Shown in pieces: positions 31,591 to 42,731 of a stretch of DNA of 64,000 bases. Source of the DNA: Eublepharis macularius (taxonomy: Eukaryota; Chordata; Lepidosauria; Squamata; Eublepharidae); assembly GCF_028583425.1 (NCBI RefSeq), contig NC_072792.1:160400676-160464675 (forward strand), given 5' to 3'. How positions within the stretch are numbered: position 1 is the first letter of the stretch; the number at the start of each line of letters is the position of its first letter. Below the pieces are notes generated by a model, which had not been told where the DNA came from, searched no databases, and saw nothing but the letters and a program-made list of their open reading frames with translations. A program made the translations under genes and the position numbers.

Positions 31591-33821
31591 GGATCTCCTT
31601 TCCTTCTGCACTGCCTGAAAAGTAGTTTTTAAGAGGTGGGAAGATCCTTGGGAACACTGTAAGGGCTTGTAGTTCAGAGGGGAAGGGATAGAAATCATGC
31701 TCCTCATTTGGATCAGATCTTTTGCAAACTGAGCAATAGTTCATGTAAAGGAGGCAATTTCTGCATACACTAGAGGCTTCAGGGGAAAGGAGGGGCATAT
31801 TTATTCTGCTAACTTGTTGTGTTCTTATCATAATTCATTGGATTCCTTCTGGACCCAGTTCATACAATAAGGTGACCCCCCACACACACACACACCATAT
31901 GAGCTCCATGGATCTACAGGGAGCTGCTGGCCATCTTGTGACCTTTCTGTAATTGTGCAAATTGTTCGTGAAAATGGGACCTCTACTTGGAGGTGTTAAT
32001 GCAGTTACCATGATCCATGCAATCAAGACAGTTGAGTCAACAGCCCCCAAGGGGAGGTACCTACCAAATGGCAGATTGGACCCAGACTAATGTTTATGTG
32101 GGTGCAAGGATCTAGGCTAGACATCTCCGTAGGCACAAGGATTTCTTCCTGTGGAATGCAATTTTCCTGCCTCCCCCCTCCTGTGGCAGCCCCTAAAGTC
32201 CCCTGAAATCCTGTTTCGGGGGTTGCTTCTCTTATAAGAACAAGATTGGGGGGAGGTGGCTGGACAGGGAAAATCACATTCCATAGGCAGAAATCCTTGA
32301 GCCTGCAGAGATGTCTAGTCTGGATGTAAGCTGTCACTAAGTGCATGCAGTTTTGCTGCCAGCTTCCTGGGTTTCCCACATGTTTTCCAGGCACTTTAGC
32401 AGACGTTCCATTATGTATGAGCAAAAGCTCTGAAATGATGACGTTGAGAAGGCTGCAGTACAGGGGGCTTGTCTATCATTTCAATTCAATGTTCTGAAAT
32501 CTTGGGCTGCTCTCCTTTTATTTGCTCGTACAAGGGAGAAATGACTGTATGTCTGGTACTTGGGGAACATTTTCTCCAGACAGTCCCCCAAAATACCAGA
32601 CTGTCCATGTGAAAACCAAACACCTGGCAACCCTAAATGAGAATGAGATAGAATGCAGGGAATGAGCCTCCACCTATGACCTAGATCATCCCCCTCACAC
32701 CTGGGTTACGCAAGCACCCTATCTATGCTTATTTCTCTGGGAACAAATAGCTCAAAGTTTCAACAAGTTTCTCAGAGATTTCTTTTGTGGCCTGAGAAGC
32801 CTAAACCAAAATTTAGCTGAGAAATGGGCTAGGATTGGGACAGTTTCTTGACAATTAGCAATAGCTATGAATGCATAGTCTCACGACCACCAGAGATATA
32901 TGTGTGGGGTTTCTCTCTCTTCCTGGAAGGAGCCTATTGGCAACACAATGGGGAGACTTCCATCTCTTCTCCCTTAGCAAATTCAGGGTGAAGAAAGTAT
33001 TGTAAAATATGGCCAGCCAATATCTGACATATGTACATTTTAGCTCCTCCACCACCACCCTTCCCTAAATCCCACCATACTCGTTTTCAAAAAGTCCAGA
33101 ACCAAGAGCAGAACTGACCCACAATTAAGACCATTGGAATACAGTAAACAAACCAGAAACTATAAACAGTCCGCACGCATATTTAACCAGGATGTGTTAC
33201 ATTATTTATGACACTTTTTGAGAGTGTTTTTTCCCCCAAGACGTCAAGCTTCCAGAGAAATCCCAAGATGTCTCTTTCATAGAGTTTGGTACCCTCGAGA
33301 CCTTTTACTTATTAAAGATTGTCTGCAACACTTAGCTTCCCTAGTAATAGCTATAAGTAAATCTTCTTTATATGATATGTGTTTACTTGAAGTTTGCTCA
33401 AGCACCGTCTGATACCACATTGCCAAGCATAACCATATGCCATCCTAAGGCAGCAAGGGACATTAAGCAGATATTCATTAACCATAGAAACATTTGGGCT
33501 CTTCCAACTTTTACTGGGGTTCCATTCGGTTTCCTCCTGAAGCAGTAAACCGGGGGATACAGATAGCTTATGAATTACTGGTAGCTCGCTGGGTGCTGCA
33601 GAGCAGTTTGTATGTGTCCCCCCCCCCGCCCCGAAGACCTGTGAAAAGATCTGCTGTAGGCTTTTTTACAAAAAGGTTTTATTTCATAAAATTTGTTCTC
33701 TGTGCTGCCTAGGGGGTTGCCAGATTTAAAACAAAAAACAAAAAACTAGGCACGCTTGATAAAATTTTGTTGACCAGTAAGCATGCATAAAATAAAAAAA
33801 AGAAAAGTGCCCTGTCCTTGA
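31591..33821. other. Intergenic, no gene recognised
   Basis: No coding, RNA or clear repeat feature. A short (AC)n run lies near 31878-31895, and a C homopolymer near 33621-33628. Confidence 0.5.
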
Positions 33822-33902
33822 GTCCAGTAGCACCTTTAAGACTAACCAACTTTACTGTAGCATAAGCTTTCGAGAAACACAGTTCTCTTTGTCAGATCTC
33901 TT
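33822..33902 (-). mobile_element. Single-arm PLE-terminal-like insertion with TSD
   Basis: CCAGTAGCACCTTTAAGACT, AACCAACTTTACTGTAGCAT and AAGCTTTCGAGAAACACAG are one arm of the 9249-9466 family. CTGTCCTTGA flanks both sides (33812-33821 and 33903-33912). The minus strand reads CTGACAA, a stem, then GAAAGCTTATGC, a hammerhead layout with G8 changed to A. It shows that one arm alone can insert. Confidence 0.65.
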
Positions 33903-34449
33903 CTGTCCTTGAATAGAATCTTGTGTGTGCAAATGGGACAAGAATTGTTCTCCAGGAAGGTGGCAACCCTAACCAGGATCTACCCAATCCTAGTCTTATA
34001 TTCTCTAACCTCTTATTATACCACATGCAACCACATACAGGGGGTTCTGGGTTTTAAATAGTGTGCAGCAGGTAGAAATTCAACTGACAAAGCTTACAAT
34101 AGGTTAAGTTTTCTTTATGCTTTTTTATATCTTCTCAAAAGCAAGACCACTGAGTTCTTGCTCATATTATGGTCTCTAGGGGACAAGTAACAAAATGAAA
34201 GCATATATTTAGGTGTTGCACATGTTTTGCCACAACTGCTGGTTCACATCAGTTCCTCAGTCTCTTTCAGCTCCCCTGCTTCCCCCCTATCAGCTTTATT
34301 CAGTCTTGGGTGGGGGGCATAACATGGCATCAGCATCTTTGCACAGATCTTTACATATAGCATGCATAGAAAACTAGCATGCCAGAGAAAAGACTACGCT
34401 GGAGTTCTTCTCTCTGACATCCAGTTTTCTATGTGCAGAAGGATTTATT

Positions 34450-34690
34450 TGTTTTACTCCATTTATACCACACTTTTCTCCCCATTGGGAACCCAAAGCA
34501 GCTTACATCGTTTTCTATTTGTCTACTTTATCTTCACAACAATCCTGTGAGGCAGGTTAGGCTGAGAGTGTGATTGCTCCAAGGTCCCCCATCACGCTTC
34601 GATGGCAGAGTGGGGATTTGATCTGAGTGTCCCAGACCCTGGTCCAATATTCTAAACACTACACCACACTGGCTCTGTACTGGCTAAGTG
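34450..34690 (-). repeat. CORE-type SINE, family C
   Basis: Tail CCATTTATACCACACTTTTC, body ACAATCCTGTGAGGCAGGTT and B-box region GAGTGGGGATTTGATCTGAG, then the head ACACTACACCACACTGGCTC. Reverse counterpart of 17795-18025. Confidence 0.78.
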
Positions 34691-34805
34691 CTGTAATAAA
34701 GAATACTACTACTACCACACTGGCTCTATTTGTTGTTTCTTTTTGAATATGAACATTTCACTTTGAATCGTTCTGAAAGTGGATACGTTTTACCGTATCT
34801 GTGAG

Positions 34806-34870
34806 AACTATGGCAGTGGGTCCTGTGGCACCTTAAAGCCTAACAAATCTATCATAGCTTTGCAGTTGAC
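34806..34870. repeat. Decayed PLE-terminal-like fragment
   Basis: GTCCTGTGGCACCTTAAAGC and CTAACAAATCTATCATAGCT match the general arm pattern of the 5302 and 9249 repeats. Too short and diverged to show the ribozyme core. Confidence 0.35.
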
Positions 34871-34929
34871 GCGTTTCTAAATTGAAAAAAGTCTAATGTT
34901 TCCAACATTATGTTTATGTTTGACAATGT

Positions 34930-35400
34930 ATATTTCAATCCTATGTAGTTCCTTTCAGTCTAAGTTCACTGAAATCAATGAAATAATTAGAAAGGAGTAA
35001 ACCTACATATAACTACAGTCTAGGAAATTATATTTTTACAGTATTAAAGGAGAATAAGAAGAGACACGATACATCCCAAACTTGGCATTTTAAAATTCCC
35101 ATTGTCCTGAATGGGAAGCAGCATATGTTTAGTGCTTTTTTGTTTTTAAAACCAGTGCCGGTATTCATATATAAGGTCATACAGATTTGCTCTAAATCTA
35201 CCCTCAGGACTTAGGAGAACACCCCGAAAGGCGCCTCTACTCAGTACCTGTTATTACCGCCACAACAAATGAACAAAAAAAAAGCCCTAGTAATTTCCCA
35301 CGGAAATTACTAGGAGAATTACCATGGAATCCTAAACAAGTTTACTCAGAAGTAACCCTCAGTGAACCGAATGGCACTTACTCATGAGTAAATGTGCATA
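34930..35400. repeat. Two decayed palindromic MITE copies
   Basis: 34930-35020 has TTTCAATCCTATGTAGTTCC and a centre with CACTGAAATCAATGAAAT. 35325-35400 has GGAATCCTAAACAAGTTTAC. Both resemble 19575-19627. The stretch between them contains nothing recognised. Confidence 0.35.
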
Positions 35401-35848
35401 GCCTTTCACCCTTACAGTACTTAGCAGTAAAGTGCCTGTAGTCACCAGGACTATGCAAAAGATAAAAATGCAGGGCTAACACCACGTCCACATACCACCC
35501 TCCAAGAGATTTGCTGCCTCCAAACTCTCCAGCCTTTTCTACCACCATGATCCCTCTATGATTATTTCCCACTTTTCTTTAGAAGATTCCATTCTGCCAC
35601 CATCCACTCCCACAGTCAGCAGGAACCCACGTGGGAGGCTGATTTATCGGCCGTGAAAGTCCCGCTTTTTCCAGCTTTCCTTGGTCAGTCCAATAGGATT
35701 TCTCCAGGGTTGTGCTGCCTGGCTGCTGAGTAGTATGTTTGGTTCTTTCAAATCTTGCTGGCTTCTATGGAAAACAAGCAGATAGGGGTGTTGTTGCTTT
35801 AGCAAGCCTCAGGGGGCAGAGAGTAGTTTGGGATAGTTTTCATTACTG

Positions 35849-35968
35849 AGGGCCAAGCTACACATGACGAATGACACTTGAATGGCAAGTGTATTTCTCC
35901 CTGTTCACTTGCCCTCCACTCAATCCACTTGCCGTTCAAGTGTCATTCGTCATGTGTAGCTTGGCCCT
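35849..35968. mobile_element. Palindromic MITE (AGGGCCAAGCTACACATGAC)
   Basis: The left arm AGGGCCAAGCTACACATGAC and AATGACACTTGAATGGCAAG are answered by CTTGCCGTTCAAGTGTCATT and GTCATGTGTAGCTTGGCCCT. The arms are about 43 bp with one mismatch and a ~33-bp loop. The TSD is unclear and the class unknown. Confidence 0.72.
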
Positions 35969-35999
35969 GCGAAGCAGCTGGCATTAAAGGACAGATTGG

Positions 36000-38169
36000 T
36001 GGCCCTTGCAGTAAATGGAATTGCATAGACCAGAACTTTTAAGGGGCTACTTAAGCAGGGCCAAAACTTATTTAAGTCTCCCCCAATTCAATCAATAAGG
36101 TTTTAAAATTATTATTACGTGAACACGAGTATCCCATTCTTCATTCCAAGAAACTTAGGGTAGCGTGTATGGGTCATCCCTGTAAAAGACAAAGAACAGA
36201 TCCATGAGGACCATTTTTAGCTGGTGAGATATAGGCAGAGGGAATACACCAGGGCAATTTCTTCATCCTGCACCCAGATCCATTTTGGATGCAGTCACTT
36301 TTCCCTGAGACACAGACTGGCACAACTATTTGCATTGGTACCTGTTTTCACAGCAGATAGCTGATAGTGAGTTTTTGACTAATGTGTTTGGCACAACAGA
36401 TAGGGGAAAGGAATTCAAGCATTACATTTGGTGCATCGGTCACTAACATTAGGCACCTTTCAGCAGTAGACATGGGAGGCTGTATTTCACTATAGGTTTC
36501 TCTTTGTTTTTATAACACCTTATCTGTCATGTCTTCCTGAAAGAACTATAGTTTGATGAGGTGCTGAGAATTCTTTATAAGACTGCTAGTTTTAAATGAC
36601 CCACCCTTCATTTTTTGTACAGAAGCTGAGAATGCAATTTAAAGTTCAAAGCCACTGTGTGAGAGTGGGGCTGCGAAACCTTTCTCCTCATGATGTTTTT
36701 TTTCCTGCTGATATTTGCTGCTTCCCAGCTATTTTTTCCTCCACTTGGGGTGGTTATTGGACTTTCAGAGTCAAAATGGCTTGAGGGGAAAGCTTAAGAA
36801 GAGTCCCTCCCTCACCCAGCTCTGGTTTTGGACTTCAAATTGTAGCTTCAGCAGCTACATTTTTTTAGAAAGAAAACAACGCCTTCAAACTATTATAGAA
36901 CTACCTAGACATATAATTCCCCTATCAATAATCTGTTCAAGGTAGTCAGCTTTTTGATGGAAAGCCTCTTATGCTTTTAACATGTGCATGACAAACAGGT
37001 TTAGCAAGTGAGTAATATAATAATAATAAGTCTGTTCTGGAGAGTTTCACAGAAAATTGCAAAACTTTGGAGATAAAGTTGTCACGAAGCATTTAATGGC
37101 ATAGGAGTGCTGCTGGAAACTAAATATTATCTACATTATTTTAACAAATTGTTTTGGGACCCTGAAGGCCTCCATGCCAAACCCGCCATTTTTGTTCCAA
37201 AGCAACACATTTATACATGGCGCCTAACTTCTGGTCTAGCCAATTGCTGCAAACCAGTAAAAATTGCGATTGGTTTACTTTATCTATGTTTTGAAATGCG
37301 TTTGCGGGCTCTCTTCAGTTCGGATGCCCCCCCCCCTCAAAAGACAGATGTAATCAGAGTATAAAGATGTGTTTTGATTGCACATGCCTGGGATTTATTG
37401 CTCTGAGTTCATGGCAGTATTAGAATCAACAATCATCTGCTGAGATGAAGAAGCTCAGTTAAGCTCCTAGGCCTCCTTTAATCCCTTTCAGCAGGTGCTA
37501 CATACAAGTCCAGCGAAGACCTAGTTATTTCGCCTGCTCACTGACTCCAGGCTAAGCAGAAGCACTCTTTTGCTCTCTGGCTAGGAAACATATCTTCAGT
37601 CTCTCATTGCAATGCACGCAGCAAAGGTAGCAGCCAAGGGCAATTTTGTAAATGGTTGGGGTGGTAGGGAATGAGGGTTTAAAATTGGATTTTAGAATTG
37701 TATTCTAAGTCTGTTTCTCTGCTTATAAGAGGAGCCAGTGTAAATTAAGCCCGTGAAACTTTTCCTGGTGTAAATAATAAGAAGAGTGTCACCTCTTGAA
37801 TTCCTGTGTTGGATTGCTCTCATAGGCACAAAAGGGCAGGGGAAACATTTAGTTAAACATTCAAAGTAGTGTCTGGGTATTGTAGTCCGATCCTATGTAT
37901 GTTTAACTCAGATGTATGCCCCAGTGATTTCAAATGGTTTACTCTTAAGTAAATGGCTATGGGAGTACTCCATAGTGTCTAAAAGGCTCCATGACTGGAT
38001 TTCATGATCAGCATTGTCTCTTTAAAGATATGATTTTTAATGCCCATGTGTATCATTAAGACTTCATTTAAAATAACAGAGCGATGCCTCCCATCAGTCA
38101 TCCTGTCCTGATCTGGTTGCAACTGTTGACAGTGCCCTCAGGTGTTACCTTCTCTCATACCATGCCAGA
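36000..38169. other. Intergenic, no gene recognised
   Basis: AT-rich sequence without an identifiable element, apart from a decayed palindromic repeat near 37880-37970. Short frames such as 37107-37364 lack recognisable domains. Confidence 0.5.
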
Positions 38170-38999
38170 TGTGACAGACTGCACTTTTTAAAAGCTTAGA
38201 AGTGCTATATATACAGCTGAAGGACCATTAAGGGTTAATTCTTCACAGAAACAGAGATCCTTGAGTGACAGGCTACTCCAAGGAATCTGATTGCGTAGCA
38301 TGAGCTGAACAGAGAGACTTCTGAACTGGATGCTGGGGAGAAGGGAGTGTGATTTCAGCCTTAGCTGAAAGGAGTCGAGTATTAACAGTTTGGACTCAGC
38401 CCTGACTGAGAGCAGTTTAACTCAGACAGGAGAACTGGGGGAAAGTTGGCAAGGAAGCTTGGGAAGTAGGCATAGACTCCCATTTGGGCCAAAGAAAGGG
38501 GATAGATTTTCTAGTGAGAGGAGAATTTCCCTACCCAGTCAAACAGGGAGGTAGCTCTGAAGAATGAAGAGATCCCTGGTCTGGTGTGGTTAGAAACTGC
38601 CTTTGGAGACCTTAAGAGTCAGTTAAATACTGAGGATGAGTACTGGTGTTTCAAGAGAAGGGGTTGGGTACTGGAAAGAGGGTACTAGCCTTCTTAAAAT
38701 CAAAAAAGTAAGAGAATACTCAAACAAAGTATACTAGAACAAAACACTGGAACATAAAGATTTAAGTAACCATGAAGATCTTGAGAAACTCTCAGTCTGA
38801 AATCTAAGAACTAAAGTCTGTGAATGTACTGATTTTACCTCAGAGTTATCTATACTGAGTGACCGCAGAAATTTCCAACCCTTGAATCCACCTGATCTTT
38901 CCCCTCTATGTTAAATAAAAGATTTTATTTTTGAATTTTAAAATGCCTCTAGACATTTAAGTTGGTTAAATCAAAAAGGGGGAAGGGCGGCATCATAAT
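38170..38999 (+). mobile_element. Gypsy-like 5' LTR
   Basis: It starts TGTGACAGACTGC and carries a TATA-like TATATATACAGC near 38206. An AATAAA lies at about 38914, and it ends just before a primer-site-like motif at 39000. Related LTRs are at 12823, 19628 and 41139. Gypsy assignment rests on layout and the gag-like frame downstream. Confidence 0.6.
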
Positions 39000-39017
39000 T
39001 GGCGGTAGCATCGTGAC
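39000..39017 (+). promoter_or_regulatory. Candidate primer binding site
   Basis: TGGCGGTAGCATCGTGAC lies directly after the LTR. It begins TGG, as tRNA-primed LTR elements do, and sits about 97 bp before the gag-like ATG. The matching tRNA was not determined. Confidence 0.4.
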
Positions 39018-39114
39018 ACAACTAGTTTGTCCTACTACAAATACAAACTAAAATAAGAAAATATTTTGTAAATTTGTACATTTGTGAGGAATTACCACAG
39101 ACTTCCTGATAGAA

Positions 39115-39408
39115 ATGGCACCAGCACATAGACCTAGAGAGGCACATGCAGGTGTGGGAGAGGAAACAGCCACTGAAGAGAATCTTAGTCAGGAGGCAGG
39201 AATTATGAGAACCGAAATTGAACTTGCAAAAATAGAAGCAGATAAAGAAAAAACTAGAATTGAAGCAGAAAAAGAACAACAGTTAGACAAAATTCAGGCA
39301 GTAACTTCTCTTAAACCAACAGGACTGACTGCCTTGCAATGGAATAAGAGATTATTGTGTATTTTTGATCTGTGTCTTTATGTTTGCCATGATTTAAACT
39401 GCCCTTGA
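39115..39408 (+). pseudogene. Gag-like N-terminal fragment of an LTR retrotransposon
   Basis: The frame begins MAPAHRPREAH. Its middle is a charged, heptad-like stretch (IELAKIEADKEKTRIEAEKE), as at the N-terminus of many retrotransposon Gag proteins. Similarity fades after about residue 65. No capsid, protease or RT follows, and a SINE lies at 39530. It is therefore a truncated internal remnant linked to the LTR at 38170. Confidence 0.45.
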
Positions 39409-39529
39409 GAAAGCATTGTGAAACAGATGGGGGCTAGCAGTCTGTTGAGTAGAGCTTGCAGCAGCAGCGTCCCCTTGGCTGGAGTTACCTGTAAGAGAAG
39501 AGTTTACAGCATGAAAATCTCTCCATAAA

Positions 39530-39778
39530 AACAACAACAACATTCGATTTATATACCGCCCTTCAGGATAACCTAACGCCCATTCAGAGCGGTTTACAAA
39601 ATATGTTATTATTATCCCCACAACAATCACCCTGTGGGGTGGATGGGGCTGAGAGAGCTCTGGAAGAGCTGTGGCTGACCCAAGGTCACCCAGCTGGCTT
39701 CAAGCGGAGGAGTAGGGAATCAAACCCGGTTCTCCAGATTAGAGTTCCGCACTCTTAACCACTACACCAAACTACCCA
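39530..39778 (-). repeat. tRNA-derived SINE, family B
   Basis: An ACAACAACA tail, ATTCGATTTATATACCGCCC, CACCCTGTGGGGTGGATGGG, AATCAAACCCGGTTCTCCAG and the head ACCACTACACCAAACTACCC. A full-length, well preserved minus-strand copy. Confidence 0.85.
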
Positions 39779-40079
39779 TAAACTCCAATACTTACCCAAG
39801 CTGAAGTTGGACTCTGCCACTGGTATTCCTTGGTTGATGTATAATAGACAGCTTGAAGTCTCCAAAGGAGGAACTGCATACAGAGATTGGTTACTGTGTG
39901 GTTGTGATGCTGACTGGAGATTATTTATTGTAGTATTTATTGTACCATTCATGTTTGAAGTTGCACTTTTTGCACGGTTGCACTTTTCTATGCACTTATA
40001 TAAATATAGGAATTTTGTATAAAAAATGATTATATCTGTTGACTGCATTCCCTTGGGCGGTTTTGCTACCCAGGCTTTG

Positions 40080-40300
40080 TCAAGTATTGAATATAACATG
40101 AGAATTGCTCATACACATATAAAGAAAAATCAAATGTACACTGTACACAGAAGCTCTGTTCACTTGTTACAGTGAATACACATACCGTCTGTGTAAGGTG
40201 TACACTTGATATTTTTATATACATCCATTGAGTAATTCTCACATTACATTCAATGCATGTGCAGCTGAACATGTGATATACACTACATATTGATCCAGGT
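40080..40300. repeat. Inverted-repeat element shared with 54265-54400
   Basis: AACATGAGAATTGCTCATAC at the left mirrors GAGTAATTCTCACATTACAT at the right. The centre includes CTGTTCACTTGTTACAGTGAA. Similar order and motifs (TTGTTCACAAGTTAGAGTGA, GTGCTGAGTAACTCCTGTGT) occur at 54265-54400. Probably a MITE family; the class is unknown. Confidence 0.45.
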
Positions 40301-41133
40301 ATTGGTTACCAGTTTCAAACGTGCATTGGCTCTTTCTTACAAACAGATTATGATGTATGTGCATTCACAGTAATGTGTGAGCAGGGCCAGTGTCAAGTGG
40401 CTCTCATGGAAGTAGTTGTTCCTATTCATGACATACAGCTCTTAAAACATGTCTTTAAGCATCTCTTTTTGACACTTTGGCAATCATTCCTCCCGCTGAG
40501 AACAAGGAGGCATGAAAGCTGGAGAGAAGATGTGACAAACTAAACTTTTCCTGATTCTCTGCTGCTGTTCATGTTATGAGTCATGGCGGCCTGGGAACTG
40601 GTTGATCTTAGTATGGCTGTCAACATCCTTCTTAGAATCCATTTGCTAGCTGGCAGCTTAGCTAGACTGGGCTGCAGTCCATGCGAGCCCCTTGCCTCCC
40701 TCTGAGGCTGACCTCTGTGATGGGGGCTTGTGGCACATAGGTGTAAAAATTGGCTGTGCTGAAGACACATGTCAGTCTCTGCTTATCAGCTGCTAGGCAG
40801 CCCCAAACTGTTGACATACATGGCAAAGCTTTACATGGACAAGGCTGCCAGTTGACATATGCTGTATTATGACACTTGTACTTTCGAAGCCAAAGAATGA
40901 GGATAAATCAGATGGTGCTACATATATACTTTATCACAAACAAGTTGAGGCCCCTTCTCTCATTATCTTCATGAATGCTGATCTGCAATAATACATCTCA
41001 TGCCTTTACCACAATAATACATCTCATTCCTTCACCACTTTGTTACCTGAATGGCTCCTTGCTAGTGGGGGGGGGGGGGTGGGATTAGTGGCAAGGAGTA
41101 AGGCTATGTGAGAGGGGTAACTACGGGATAACT
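40301..41133. other. Intergenic, no gene recognised
   Basis: Nothing identified except a G-run near 41068-41081. Confidence 0.5.
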
Positions 41134-41138
41134 CCAGT

Positions 41139-42726
41139 AATGTTTATGGGGTCCCCTTCCCAAGGTAGCAGATGAGACTGGTGCTTTTAAGTCAAAGAGT
41201 TATGTATCATTCAAAGAGGCAAATAAACATACACACAAGAGGCAGTTAAAATGATTTGGTAACATACACGCAGAGTCCTAGGAAGTTAGCCAGAAATTGG
41301 AATAGAGTGAGGGAGAGGGGTGGTATATTTACTTATCCAGAAGAGTAAAGCAGTCCATGGAGGAAGAGAGCTTCAAACGTCCTGCATTCTCGACCAGGGT
41401 CAAATCCACATTCACCCATTACCCGCATGTTTATCGGATATTTTCCGTTTGCCTAGAATCCGTGATTTTTTCCTCTTCGTTCACATTCCTGCTTCCAATC
41501 CGTCATTCTCGTGCGTCCCTCCGGTCACACGGCCGCTCAAAATCTGTTTTTTGGGGCGGGACCTTTTTTCCCCGCCCATTTTTTAAATTTTTTTTGAGCG
41601 CACTTTTCCATTATTTCGATCTTGCCTTATAAAGAAACATCATTGAAGATAATGATGCCTCTCTTTCCCCCACTGACAGCACTGATGGCTTTCTCCCGTT
41701 TCTTTTTTGGAAATTTGGAAGCATGTGGGAAGCTTTCGTACGCATTTCCTATGCAGGACAGTTCAGTGCCTGAATTTTACTGAAGTTTCACTTCCTTGGA
41801 GTGTCATTATTTCGATATTTCATAATTTCGACATTACAGTAATATAAAATAAAAAAAATAAAAAACAGTTAAAAAGGAAGTTTCGCGAGTCCGTTCTGAG
41901 GATGGATTCACCCCAAAATGATTTTTCAAACTACCAGATTTGATTCAGAAACAGCATAATCAATAAATCCAATGCTATGAAGTCAAAAACAGTCTTTTGC
42001 AGACTACGGAACACTTGCAACTTGAATCAGCCAATAGGAACTCTCGGAACGGCCGGAGAGACAGGAAGGGGGGTGGTTTTTAAAAAAACCACATAAATTG
42101 CGCATTGGCCCATTCACGGCCACCATGAAACTCACGTTGAAAACCTGTGACCACATATTCAGGAGAAGTGCGAATGAAATGCGTCTGTTTAATGAGGTAA
42201 TGTGACCAGCACTCGGGATTGCGTGGGGAATGTGGGGAACATGCAACTTAGAATGAGTAATGTGGATTTGACCCAGGAGAGGGACTTAGGGAAAGTAGCT
42301 CCAAGGGTACAACACTCAGATCTGAAAGCACAGCATGAACAGTTTGAATAGGGCAGAGCCCTGGTTCTTATAGGGTAAATGTGTTCTGAGGCTGGGGAGC
42401 CCCCTCCTTCAGCCATTGGGACAATGACCTTAAAGGTCATTTTCTGGGCATGACAAAGATTGGATTACCTTTGATTAATGTTACCTGGGTGAGACAAAAG
42501 AGTAAGATAGGATTATCCTGGTGCTAGACCAAGAAGTGGTTGTTGATTAACGTCCCTGAAGCCAGGCTGACAAATTTCGATCTTGATTACATGTTCTCAG
42601 GAAGAAACGACAAACTTATCAGTGTTGATTGATGGCCCATTGATTGTAGGATAAGATTAATCAGGGAAGGAGGGGAGATTGGAATGTGCTAAGTGGGGTG
42701 AATCAGCGAGGCCCTTTCTTGTCACA
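41139..42726 (-). mobile_element. Solo LTR (Gypsy-like), minus strand, interrupted
   Basis: The right end is TTGTCACA, the complement of a TGTGAC start. The left end is AATGTTTATGGGGTCCCC. CCAGT flanks both sides (41134-41138 and 42727-42731), a 5-bp TSD. Without the DNA element at 41398-42273 the LTR is about 710 bp. No internal region is left, consistent with LTR-LTR recombination. Confidence 0.6.
41398..42273. mobile_element. Non-autonomous DNA transposon with CAG TSD, nested in LTR
   Basis: The ends GGTCAAATCCACATTCACCC and TACTCATTC-like/GTGGATTTGACC are inverted repeats. CAG flanks each side (41395-41397 and 42274-42276). A 3-bp CWG duplication suits PIF/Harbinger-type transposition, but no transposase is present. 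The interior has GGGCGGGACC, long A/T tracts and repeated ATTTCG motifs. Confidence 0.6.
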
Positions 42727-42731
42727 CCAGT

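Noticed and set aside
39807-40022. 71-codon frame with a hydrophobic stretch
   Set aside because: No flanking splice sites or known domain, and it follows a SINE tail.
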